A DNA stretch of 40,524 nucleotides, from the NCBI GenBank assembly GCA_028343435.1, contig JAOLYM010000001.1, positions 1-40,524 on the forward strand, read 5' to 3'. The notes beneath the pieces are model-generated. The model worked only from the letters and a program-made list of their open reading frames with translations, made no database searches and had not been told where the DNA came from. Source of the DNA: Candidatus Nitrosopelagicus sp. GTDB taxonomy: Archaea; Thermoproteota; Nitrososphaeria; Nitrososphaerales; Nitrosopumilaceae. The translations under genes and the position numbers were made by a program. Of this stretch, positions 1 to 11,240 are shown piece by piece; the first letter of the stretch is position 1, and each line of letters starts with the position of its first letter.

Positions 1-1
1 C

Positions 2-433
2 AATGTCGAGCCAAAAGATTTAGAAGTAATTTTACAAAAATTAGAAAATTCAGGATTGATTAAAGTAGATGAGAAGAAGAGTTGGATGGGAACAAAAATC
101 GAAATTAACCCAACAGAAAAAGGTTACAAAGAATTTGAACATCAATTAAAAATCTTGCAAGAAAAATGGAATCAATTAGAAAATAGCTACAAATCAGGAA
201 ATAAACAAGAATTGGAACAAAAACTAAAAGAAGATAAATCATTTTTGCCTTCAATGATGATGTTTGGAATTATAGATATGATGATGTTTAGTATGATGTT
301 TAGTATGATTGGTTCCAGTATTGGAAGTTTCATTCCAGCTGAAGACATGGGAGGTATGGATGAGGATACAAACGATAATGGAGGATCCGACATGGGAGAT
401 GATGGCGGATTTGATATCGACATAGGCTTCTAA
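2..433 (+). CDS. Winged-helix protein with Met-rich and acidic Gly-rich tail (5' end outside window)
   Basis: The frame is open from base 2, so the gene is cut by the window edge; a TTG at 56 could start it but coding similarity to a winged helix begins earlier. Visible parts are a helix-wing segment ending in SGLIKVDE and INPTEKGYKEFE, typical of MarR/PadR-like winged helices, then a charged coiled-coil-like stretch of about 45 residues, a Met/Phe-rich hydrophobic segment with repeated MMF and SMMFSM, and a tail rich in Asp and Gly. The stop overlaps the birA start (TAATG), so the two are probably cotranscribed. A DNA-binding or scaffold role is inferred; target and ligand are unknown. Confidence 0.7.
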   Translation, partial: NVEPKDLEVILQKLENSGLIKVDEKKSWMGTKIEINPTEKGYKEFEHQLKILQEKWNQLENSYKSGNKQELEQKLKEDKSFLPSMMMFGIIDMMMFSMMFSMIGSSIGSFIPAEDMGGMDEDTNDNGGSDMGDDGGFDIDIGF

Positions 434-1434
434 TGTCATACACATCATTTGATAATGTAGGATTGGTAAAGGTACTATCTTTTTTCCAGACACATGATTC
501 AGAATATTTATCAGGTCAAGATCTTAGCGATGTTTTAAAAATTAGCAGGGTTGCAGTGTGGAAACATATTAAAAAAATTAAAACATTAGGTTACAAAATT
601 GAATCAAAACAAAAATTAGGATATAGATTAGTTAATGACACGGAAAAACTGTTACCGTGGGAAATTACAACAGATCTAAAAACCAAGATGATTGGAAAAA
701 GAGTTCATTATTTTGAAGAAATTGATTCCACACAAAATTTTGCACAGCAAATTGCATCAGACAAAAAAGAAAATGGAGCTATAATTATTGCTGAAAAACA
801 AACAGCAGGCAGAGGACGATTAGATAGAAAATGGACATCTCCAAAAGGCGGGATTTCATTCTCAATAATCATTCATCCAACATTTGATGTATCTAGTTCA
901 ACATTAATTCCAATTTTATCAGCAGTCGCGTTATCAAAATCAATTAAATCAACTTTAGGAATAGAAACCCAAGTAAAATGGCCAAATGACATTACAGTGA
1001 AAGGAAAAAAAGTTGCAGGTATTTTAGTTGATGCTTCATTTCAAGCAAACAAGATAGATTATCTAATTCTGGGTGTTGGAATTAATTTCGATATAGATGC
1101 AAAAAAACTTGAAAAAAGATTGTCAAAGACCCCAAACTTCTATGGAGTAAAATCACTAAGGAAAAAAAATGATAAAACACCTCCAAAATTATTTCTCAAA
1201 GAATTTCTATTACAATTTGAAAAAAATTTATCACAATTAGATAATGGAGAAAAATCAAAGATCATAAAAGAATGGACAAAAAGAGCAATAGGAATTGGCA
1301 AAAAAATTACAATAAATACATCGAATGGTAAAATTTCAGGAATATCACAAGGAATAGACAACGATGGTGCATTAAAGCTAAAAATTGGAAAAGAAATAAA
1401 GAAAATATTTGTAGGTGATGTGGTTTTATCATGA
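433..1434 (+). CDS. birA: Biotin--protein ligase with N-terminal HTH (BirA-type)
   Basis: Activates biotin as biotinyl-AMP and transfers it to a lysine of a biotin carrier protein; in these archaea the expected acceptor is the acetyl/propionyl-CoA carboxylase of carbon fixation (family knowledge). Residues 10-67 form an HTH_11 domain, so it may also repress transcription like bacterial BirA. The catalytic domain shows GRGR at 126-129 followed by RKWTSP, KWPND at 182-186 and KKVAGIL at 192-198, then a short C-terminal SH3-like domain ending VGDVVLS. The length of 333 residues is normal for two-function BirA. The ATG overlaps the stop of the preceding winged-helix gene by one base, indicating coupling. 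Confidence 0.95.
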   Translation: MSYTSFDNVGLVKVLSFFQTHDSEYLSGQDLSDVLKISRVAVWKHIKKIKTLGYKIESKQKLGYRLVNDTEKLLPWEITTDLKTKMIGKRVHYFEEIDSTQNFAQQIASDKKENGAIIIAEKQTAGRGRLDRKWTSPKGGISFSIIIHPTFDVSSSTLIPILSAVALSKSIKSTLGIETQVKWPNDITVKGKKVAGILVDASFQANKIDYLILGVGINFDIDAKKLEKRLSKTPNFYGVKSLRKKNDKTPPKLFLKEFLLQFEKNLSQLDNGEKSKIIKEWTKRAIGIGKKITINTSNGKISGISQGIDNDGALKLKIGKEIKKIFVGDVVLS

Positions 1435-1493
1435 ATCTAGTATAAAGCCTAGTTTGTAGAATCATTTAATTTTGAAAAATAGGACAAATTAGT

Positions 1494-3005
1494 ATGCAGA
1501 AGAGAAAAGTTGGAGAATATTCATTCACCATATCAGCAGTTTTTATATTATTTTTATCTCCTAGCATTAACGACTCATTTGCAGAAGGAATAAGAGATGT
1601 TCCAAATCTATACAAAAAAGCAAATGAACATTTTATGATTGGAGAATATCATGAAGCGTTAGAATTGTATGATAAAATTTTAGAAATTGCACCAACAAAT
1701 ACAAAAACATCACTGATGAAAGCAATTGCATTAGAAAATCTTGAGAGACATAAGGCTTCAATATTAGAATTTTACAAGGTAAATCAACAAGAACCTGATA
1801 ATATTACAGCATTGATTGGATTGGGAGTTGGTTTTGGAAATTATGGAGAATATAAGCAAGCTTTAGAATATTTTGAACAAGCCTATGAATTGTCACCAGA
1901 TAATCATGTTGTTAAAAATTATTATGAGTTTGCGACAAAAAATGTAAAAAAATATCTGTATAATGAAGCTGAAAAACCAGAAGTATTTACATTGAATATT
2001 CCAGAAACAGTACCAGCATGGATTAAAAATACCGCAGGATGGTGGGCTACAGATAAGATTCCGGATGAAGAATTTTTGAAGTCATTACAATTCCTTGTAG
2101 AAAATAATATCATCAATGTTGAATCGTCAGACAATACCATAACAAATTCATCAGTACAACCCATTCCAGCATGGATTAAAAATACCGCAGGATGGTGGGC
2201 TACAGATAAGATTCCGGATGAAGAATTTTTGAAGGGAATTAATTTTTTGATTGATAGTAATTTGCTAATAGTTGATTTGCCAGATGTGCGAGAATTATCA
2301 GAGGAAGAAGAAAAAATTAATGATAGAAATCAATGGGAATTTTCAAGGTATTTAGACAGAATTGAAAATATAGTCAATAAGGACAAAAGATACATTGAAT
2401 TTCCAAATCCAAGTAATGATGTTATTAAGAAATTCATGAGAGATTATGTAAAATGGAATTATGATCAACAAATTGAGATTGGGAATCAAGGATTCCCAAA
2501 TCCAGAGTATGTATTAATAGATGATGTATATTATTTAGAATACAAAATTTATGTAAATGATCAACCGGCGGCATTGCCATTAGATCATGTGAGTACATTG
2601 GTGAATTCATTCAAGATGTGGGAAGATATGGAATTTAATGCAAATGATGGAAAAGAAGTAAAAATAAATTTTGTAACAACGAAAACAAAAACTAATGCAA
2701 ATCTCTGGGTGACATGGGTTGTCCGAGATATGGGAGAAGGAGTTCTAGGCCATGCAAATCTTGGAAAGGGAATAGTAGAAGTTGCATTAGGCGGGTATGG
2801 CTGTGATGGAAATTTTCAACTTTTTCATGTTGATACAGTGCAATATATCATGACACATGAACTTGGTCATGGTATCGGTCTAAGACATAGCGAGGATCCA
2901 AATAGCATTATGTTTCCATCAATGAAAAATACACAATATGCATATTGTATGCTTGACGTTGATAAAAAAATTAACACAGGTTCAATAGTTTTAAAAAATG
3001 ATTAA
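1494..3005 (+). CDS. Secreted TPR protein with PAWIKNTAGWW repeats and matrixin-like metalloprotease domain
   Basis: Predicted exported zinc protease. A hydrophobic N-terminal segment (about 10-30) looks like a signal peptide. TPR-like helices cover about 36-150 (YHEALELYDKILEIAP, YKQALEYFEQAYELSP). Two copies of a short module beginning PAWIKNTAGWWATDK lie at about 174-196 and 225-247; such modules recur in secreted proteins of this archaeal group. The C-terminal half ends in the zinc motif HELGHGIGLRH, with H455, H459 and H465 as ligands and E456 as catalytic base, followed by a Met-turn SIMFPS. This is the metzincin/matrixin arrangement. A paralogue with the domains in a different order is at 23169-24794. 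Substrate unknown. Confidence 0.85.
   Translation: MQKRKVGEYSFTISAVFILFLSPSINDSFAEGIRDVPNLYKKANEHFMIGEYHEALELYDKILEIAPTNTKTSLMKAIALENLERHKASILEFYKVNQQEPDNITALIGLGVGFGNYGEYKQALEYFEQAYELSPDNHVVKNYYEFATKNVKKYLYNEAEKPEVFTLNIPETVPAWIKNTAGWWATDKIPDEEFLKSLQFLVENNIINVESSDNTITNSSVQPIPAWIKNTAGWWATDKIPDEEFLKGINFLIDSNLLIVDLPDVRELSEEEEKINDRNQWEFSRYLDRIENIVNKDKRYIEFPNPSNDVIKKFMRDYVKWNYDQQIEIGNQGFPNPEYVLIDDVYYLEYKIYVNDQPAALPLDHVSTLVNSFKMWEDMEFNANDGKEVKINFVTTKTKTNANLWVTWVVRDMGEGVLGHANLGKGIVEVALGGYGCDGNFQLFHVDTVQYIMTHELGHGIGLRHSEDPNSIMFPSMKNTQYAYCMLDVDKKINTGSIVLKND
2013..2234 (+). repeat. Identical 69-bp direct repeat inside the protease gene
   Basis: Bases 2013-2081 and 2166-2234 read identically by eye over 69 bp, 153 bp apart, each encoding the module that starts PAWIKNTAGWWATDK. 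The flanking DNA differs. Identity at silent positions suggests recent duplication or gene conversion. Confidence 0.9.
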
Positions 3006-3601
3006 CCTAACGCTCTAGAATGTTTTTGTGTATGAGGACGTTCTCCTGAGAATTTACGTCGCATATGTCCAGAAGGTCTACCATATAATAATTCCAAGAA
3101 CCAACTTTCATGTTCAATTTCTTCCATTAAGATATCCTTTGCAATATCATAAGTGGCAGGATCTTTATCATATGTCATCTTACATACAATATTCCAATTA
3201 ACAATTGCACCTTGTTCAGCTTTTAGACATTTTTCTAATATCGCTTTAATGTCCGTAGGGTTTTTTGGTAATTGTAAAAATTCACATCCAGACATTTTAG
3301 TAAATGCTTGTGCGTCATTTGGTAAACTACCACCTAGTTGAAATATTCTTTCTATACAAGATTCAAAGTGACTTAAATCCTCTAAACGTGCATCCTCAAT
3401 AATACCCTTGATGCCTTCACCTTCCATTCCAGTGCAATGCATTCTTAAATTTGTAAAGTAGTAGTATGCAGTAAATTCAACAGATGCATTAGTTATTAGC
3501 TGTTTTACTAATTTGTCCACATTCAATCCATTTTTTTTGAGAACTTCCACACCGACAACTTTTGGTTTTTTTGTTGCAGATGATTTCTTTGATGCCACCA
3601 T
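3002..3601 (-). CDS. Dps-like / ferritin-like protein
   Basis: A 199-residue four-helix-bundle protein of the ferritin superfamily. Likely iron or heme-peroxide protection: two carboxylate/histidine motifs, ARLEDLSHFE and EEIEHESWFLELL, match the helix 2 and helix 4 ExxH metal-ligand pattern. A TAYYYF stretch on helix 1 is preceded by a basic N-terminal tail (ASKKSSATKKPK) that could bind DNA. Several Cys residues (for example CTGMEGEG, SGCEFL, KCLKAE, IVCKM) recall the DPS-like (DPSL) subgroup of archaea, although I cannot assign a disulfide. The gene converges on the upstream protease gene with a 4-bp overlap of stops. A TATA-like CTTTATTCAG near 3622-3631 would give a nearly leaderless transcript. 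Confidence 0.82.
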   Translation of the reverse strand: MVASKKSSATKKPKVVGVEVLKKNGLNVDKLVKQLITNASVEFTAYYYFTNLRMHCTGMEGEGIKGIIEDARLEDLSHFESCIERIFQLGGSLPNDAQAFTKMSGCEFLQLPKNPTDIKAILEKCLKAEQGAIVNWNIVCKMTYDKDPATYDIAKDILMEEIEHESWFLELLYGRPSGHMRRKFSGERPHTQKHSRALG

Positions 3602-3740
3602 GCTGTAATTATTTTTAGGTCTGAATAAAGAGTTTCGCTGTTTAGACTAAGAATATAGAATGATTTCATGAACAAAGACATACAATTAACCAGTAGATTG
3701 GTTGTGAAGTCATATTAACTTCAAAATGGCATTAGAATAG

Positions 3741-4643
3741 TTGAAATCATCTAACGAACAAAGATGTCCTTCTTGTAATAAAACCACATTGATCTCTGAT
3801 GACAATTCAGGAGAAATAGTTTGCAAAACATGCGGGATTGTTTTATCAGAAGGAAGTGAAGCAAGTGGTCCAGAATGGAGATCATTTGCAAATGATGGTG
3901 TAGACAAAAGTAGGACCGGAACAGGAACATCAATTACAATGCATGATATGGGATTATCTACAGTCATTGGAGCAGTCAATAAAGATGCAACAGGAAAACC
4001 ACTTTCATCAGCAATGAAACAGTCATTTGATAGAATTAGAACATGGGACAGTAGATCACAAGCTCATTCATCTGTTGACAAAAATTTAAGACAGGCACTT
4101 AGTGAGATGGATAAATTAAAAGATAAATTATCATTAACAGATGCAGTTATTGAAAAAGCCGCATACATTTATCGAAAAGCTATTGACAAAAAATTAGTCA
4201 AAGGACGTTCAATTCAAGGATTAGTAGCCGCATGTGTTTATGCAGCATGTAGAGATACAGAAACGCCTAGAACTTTAGATAATGTTGCAGATGGCATAAA
4301 CATTAGGCGAAAAGATGTAGCTAGATGTTACAGATTAGTCTTCAGAGAACTAGACCTTAAAGTTCCAGTTGCAGATCCAATTAATGGAATTCCAAGAATT
4401 GCAAGCATTGCCGGATTAGGAGAAAAAACAAAAAGAAAAGCAGTTGAAATTCTAAGAAAAGCAAAGAAAATAGGAGTTGTTGCAGGAAAAGATCCTACAG
4501 GACTGGCAGCCGCGGCACTGTACCTTGCATGTATCACTGAAGGTGGAAATAAAACTCAAAAAGAAATTTCAGAAGCATCAGGTGTTACAGAAGTAACAAT
4601 TCGTAATAGATGTGCAGGTCTCAAAGTATTTTTAGAAAAATAG
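3741..4643 (+). CDS. tfb: Transcription initiation factor B (TFB)
   Basis: Archaeal TFIIB homologue that binds TBP-TATA DNA and recruits RNA polymerase. The N-terminus has a zinc ribbon RCPSC...VCKTCG (about 8-33), followed by the conserved B-reader sequence GPEWRSF, then two cyclin-fold repeats (about 110-200 and 205-300) with the typical GRSIQGLVAACVYAACR and DPTGLAAAALYLAC. The length of 300 is standard. The start is unusual: TTG at 3741 follows directly on an in-frame TAG at 3738-3740, and an ATG at 3726 opens a four-codon frame ending at that TAG. A TATA-like CATATTAAC near 3712-3720 would place the transcript start around 3740, supporting a leaderless TTG start. Confidence 0.95.
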   Translation: MKSSNEQRCPSCNKTTLISDDNSGEIVCKTCGIVLSEGSEASGPEWRSFANDGVDKSRTGTGTSITMHDMGLSTVIGAVNKDATGKPLSSAMKQSFDRIRTWDSRSQAHSSVDKNLRQALSEMDKLKDKLSLTDAVIEKAAYIYRKAIDKKLVKGRSIQGLVAACVYAACRDTETPRTLDNVADGINIRRKDVARCYRLVFRELDLKVPVADPINGIPRIASIAGLGEKTKRKAVEILRKAKKIGVVAGKDPTGLAAAALYLACITEGGNKTQKEISEASGVTEVTIRNRCAGLKVFLEK

Positions 4644-4645
4644 AA

Positions 4646-5209
4646 TTAACCGAAATCATCTAAAGGATCTTTTTCACGTCTACGCATTATAGAAAATATT
4701 CCAAGAGTCATACCTAGCTGATACATGACATATAGAATTATTTGAAAAGTGCTTGGAACATAATCTGTAAATCTACCGAGCATTGCAATAATAAATACAA
4801 TTACACTTATTGTAAAAATGAAATAACGCGAAATGCTATTCAATTCTGCAAATCTAAACAACAGTATCAAGGTAATAGAAATAAATATTCCAGTTACAGC
4901 AATAATTCCTGCATTCAATCCAAGTACATCAATAAGTAAAAGAAATGCAGATTCAGGAGTTTCAGGAATTACAAACTCAGTAAATTCAACTTTAGAAGGT
5001 TCTGCAAATTTTGAAATATTTCCAGCAGCATTAATTGAAAATAATATTAAAATAATTATGGATACACCTTTTGCATATTTTTTTAATTTGGGAAACTTTC
5101 TTCTTATACCTCGAGCAAGAATTGCACCTTGTAAAAGACCAATTCCAAAGACAATAGCAAATGTATAGTAATAATATTCTTCAGCTAATTGTAATATTTC
5201 CAATTCCAT
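4646..5209 (-). CDS. Integral membrane protein of unknown function
   Basis: A 187-residue protein with about five hydrophobic helices: roughly 13-33 (YYYTFAIVFGIGLLQGAILA), 49-64 (VSIIILILFSINAAG), 87-120 (FLLLIDVLGLNAGIIAVTGIFISITLILLF), 129-145 (YFIFTISVIVFIIAML) and 152-172 (STFQIILYVMYQLGMTLGIF). Positive patches RGIRRKFPKLKKYAK and RRREKD lie at helix ends, which suggests cytoplasmic loops. No family is recognised. It converges on tfb with a 2-bp gap. Confidence 0.7.
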   Translation of the reverse strand: MELEILQLAEEYYYYTFAIVFGIGLLQGAILARGIRRKFPKLKKYAKGVSIIILILFSINAAGNISKFAEPSKVEFTEFVIPETPESAFLLLIDVLGLNAGIIAVTGIFISITLILLFRFAELNSISRYFIFTISVIVFIIAMLGRFTDYVPSTFQIILYVMYQLGMTLGIFSIMRRREKDPLDDFG

Positions 5210-5310
5210 ATTATTTCATTCACGACTATTTTAAAGTCTGGAGATTAGAATAAACAGACTAGGTACAACAAATTGAATAGACTTTTCAACCCATAAAATA
5301 ATCAATTATT

Positions 5311-5616
5311 ATGACTGAAGATTTCAAGATAGAAACACCTTACCTACCAGGAGAAAAAGGATGTAGAATTACATGGTTATTTACAGACGATGAAGAAAAA
5401 ACTCTTTACTTGAGACACGAAGATTTGATGGAAATGATTGAGATTTTAGAACACGGCACAACCGCAAAAATTGAGATGGAAGATGGCGCGAGTTCAATAT
5501 TGGTAAATTCTGATTCCACAGATTTCTTTCTAGCAGGTCAAAAATCACAAAAAATTGAAACTCTTGCCTTAAAAATTGCATTAAAAGAATTTATGAAAAA
5601 TAATCCTAATGCATAA
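5311..5616 (+). CDS. Small conserved-looking hypothetical protein
   Basis: An acidic soluble protein of 101 residues. It shows alternating beta-like segments (CRITWLFTDDEEKTLYLRHEDL, TTAKIEMEDGASSILVNSD) and a final helix ending FMKNNPNA. No catalytic motif or family is recognised. The ATG at 5311 is preceded by an AT-rich promoter region. Its stop is 2 bp from the stop of the small convergent gene at 5619-5768. Confidence 0.65.
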   Translation: MTEDFKIETPYLPGEKGCRITWLFTDDEEKTLYLRHEDLMEMIEILEHGTTAKIEMEDGASSILVNSDSTDFFLAGQKSQKIETLALKIALKEFMKNNPNA

Positions 5617-5618
5617 GA

Positions 5619-5768
5619 TCAAGATAAAGTTCCATATCCAAAACTACGAGAAGCATTTACCTTGTGAATGATTACTGCAATTAGATAACACGATGCCGTA
5701 ACGGATTTTTCAAGCCAATTACAAAATCTTCTTAATACAGATTGTTTTTTTCTATATTCTATTTTCAT
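5619..5768 (-). CDS. Small basic protein, 49 residues
   Basis: A complete frame (ATG at 5768, TGA at 5619) encodes a basic N-terminus MKIEYRKKQSVLRRF, a moderately hydrophobic middle (TASCYLIAVIIHKV) and the end RSFGYGTLS, possibly an amphipathic or membrane-associated helix. Three observations support it: the stop is 2 bp from the convergent gene's stop, the frame fills an otherwise empty gap, and a TATA-like TTTATTAAT (5787-5798, read on the minus strand) lies about 25 bp before the ATG, as expected for a leaderless message. It is divergent from cspA and shares the palindrome-bearing region with it. No family recognised. Confidence 0.5.
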   Translation of the reverse strand: MKIEYRKKQSVLRRFCNWLEKSVTASCYLIAVIIHKVNASRSFGYGTLS

Positions 5769-5808
5769 GTTTTATAATGTAGTCATAGATTAATAAATTG
5801 TATTTTTT

Positions 5809-5908
5809 TTAGGTTTTCCTAACTTTTTTTATAATAATTAGTTAGTTTTACCTAATTTATTGTAAATATTATTAGTCATAGCTAATCTAAAAAATCAGAC
5901 ATAAATAG
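5809..5908. promoter_or_regulatory. Array of three TTAG-N6-CTAA palindromes and TATA box before cspA
   Basis: Three sites fit TTAG-N6-CTAA: TTAGGTTTTCCTAA (5809-5822), TTAGTTTTACCTAA (5842-5855) and TTAGTCATAGCTAA (5872-5885). Starts are 33 and 30 bp apart, close to three helical turns, so the sites would face the same side of DNA. A TATA-like CATAAATAG (5900-5908) lies 24 bp before the cspA ATG, so transcription would begin at or near the start codon. A TATA-like element for the divergent small gene lies on the other side. This makes a two-way control region; the binding protein is unknown. Confidence 0.7.
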
Positions 5909-5931
5909 ACATCAGATTATAACAGGTCAAG

Positions 5932-6126
5932 ATGGAAACAGGAACCGTAAAATGGTTTAACCAAACTAAAGGCTTCGGTTTTATCGAACGTGAAAATGAA
6001 GACAAAGACTTGTTTGTCCACAAGACAGAAGTTAATGGTCAGATTAGAGACGGCGATAAAGTTGAGTTTGAAATTGGTGAATCCGAAAAAGGCCCAGCCG
6101 CAACAAAAGTGAAAAAAGTAGACTAA
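5932..6126 (+). CDS. cspA: Cold-shock domain protein
   Basis: A single cold-shock domain of 64 residues that binds single-stranded RNA or DNA, acting as an RNA chaperone. The RNP1 motif KGFGFI (about 14-19) and RNP2 motif LFVHKTEV (about 27-34) are intact, and the start METGTVKWFNQTKGFGFI is very close to bacterial CspA. Cold-shock domains of this form are rare in Archaea and known in mesophilic lineages, so ancient acquisition from bacteria is plausible (inference). The short spacing from the TATA box implies little or no leader, unlike bacterial cspA genes with long thermosensing leaders. Confidence 0.95.
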   Translation: METGTVKWFNQTKGFGFIERENEDKDLFVHKTEVNGQIRDGDKVEFEIGESEKGPAATKVKKVD

Positions 6127-6181
6127 GACTAATAATTTTAAATTAATTTTCTTAACAATCTATTATCGAGTAACTACTATC

Positions 6182-6191
6182 TTTTTTTTTT
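6182..6191 (+). terminator. T-tract terminator of cspA
   Basis: A run of ten T residues lies 55 bp after the cspA stop, followed by further T-rich sequence. Archaeal termination commonly uses such tracts without a hairpin. Confidence 0.5.
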
Positions 6192-6233
6192 ATTTTAATT
6201 TTAAAACAAAATGTATCTTGTGTAAATTTTTTA

Positions 6234-6268
6234 AAAATTGAATTTGATAATGCCTAGTTTACACTAGG
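6234..6268 (-). terminator. Hairpin plus T-rich end of the rRNA operon
   Basis: On the minus strand, downstream of 23S, CCTAGT-GTAA-ACTAGG (6253-6268) forms a perfect 6-bp stem with a GNRA-type GUAA loop. It is followed by a T-rich stretch near 6234-6240. It could be a terminator or a 3' processing/stability element. Confidence 0.45.
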
Positions 6269-6307
6269 AGAATCAAAAAATGAAACGCCATGCATGTGTC
6301 TTTCTAT

Positions 6308-9331
<3,024 letters not shown>

Positions 9332-9462
9332 TTTACACAAGACACATGCATGACGATCATTGCCGAACTAGTGCGGTAGTCGGCTACATCCTTCTTACAT
9401 CATTTTCATGATGTAATGCATCGATGGCGATGCGAAGATTATGTGCTTCCGTAATTCTTTCT
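9332..9462 (-). other. 16S-23S internal transcribed spacer without tRNA
   Basis: A spacer of about 130 bp. From 16S towards 23S it contains one arm of the 16S processing stem (9429-9459), a perfect 9-bp hairpin at 9395-9416 whose minus-strand loop is GAAA (GNRA tetraloop), and one arm of the 23S processing stem (9340-9355). No tRNA-Ala is present, unlike many euryarchaeal operons. The 16S arm pairs with 10989-11019 upstream of 16S over about 29 bp, with only an unpaired A and an unpaired U on the leader side. Confidence 0.8.
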
Positions 9463-10934
<1,472 letters not shown>

Positions 10935-11181
10935 CTATATTATTTTATTTTCAAAGTACATTTTTTGCACAACTAATTTCTATTATTGGAATTAACGGAA
11001 TGCACATAATCTTCACATCTCAGATTTGATCTTTTGATCAGATCCTCATTTTGTATGCGTAACTGGAGGCCTCTAAATCACAAAATGGCATCTTGCCATA
11101 CTTCATCAAAGGCGCCGCCAAAGCGTTACGTATGCGAAAATTTGAGTTGCTGAAGGCATTATAAACCATTCAAAATATAGG
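10935..11181 (-). promoter_or_regulatory. rRNA operon promoter and structured leader
   Basis: About 250 bp precede 16S. A TATA-like TTTATAAT (11158-11165, minus strand) preceded by GAATGG, with a second candidate CCTATATTTTG (11171-11181), would start transcription near 11135-11150 and give a leader of about 200 nt. The leader has the upstream arm of the 16S processing stem (10989-11019), a TGATC-N4-GATCA dyad (11027-11040), an ATGGCA-TCT-TGCCAT hairpin (11085-11099) and an imperfect long-range pairing of GTATGCGTAAC (11053-11063) with GTTACGTATGC (about 11125-11135). No protein-coding frame is convincing here. Confidence 0.6.
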
Positions 11182-11204
11182 CATGAATGACCGTTTTTGG
11201 CGAT

Positions 11205-11240
11205 CAGTAATATAATGAAAGGAAAGAAAATAGGTAGGAT
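11205..11240 (+). promoter_or_regulatory. Promoter of the aminotransferase gene
   Basis: AATATAAT (11209-11216) lies about 29 bp before the ATG at 11241, so the leader should be a few bases. AGGTAGG just before ATG could also act as a weak ribosome binding site. It is divergent from the rRNA promoter. Confidence 0.5.

Noticed and set aside
3615-3628. TTAG-N6-CTAA-like site before the Dps-like gene (TTAGGTCTGAATAA)
   Set aside because: It has one mismatch in the core, and many one-mismatch sites are expected by chance in this AT-rich DNA.
5932-6126. Recent transfer of cspA from bacteria
   Set aside because: The protein is bacterial-like, but the gene has an archaeal-style TATA promoter and T-tract end and no sign of a mobile element, so only an old transfer could be argued.
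6127-6307. 5S rRNA after 23S
   Set aside because: The sequence is AT-rich with a hairpin and T-tracts and has no 5S-like conserved segments.
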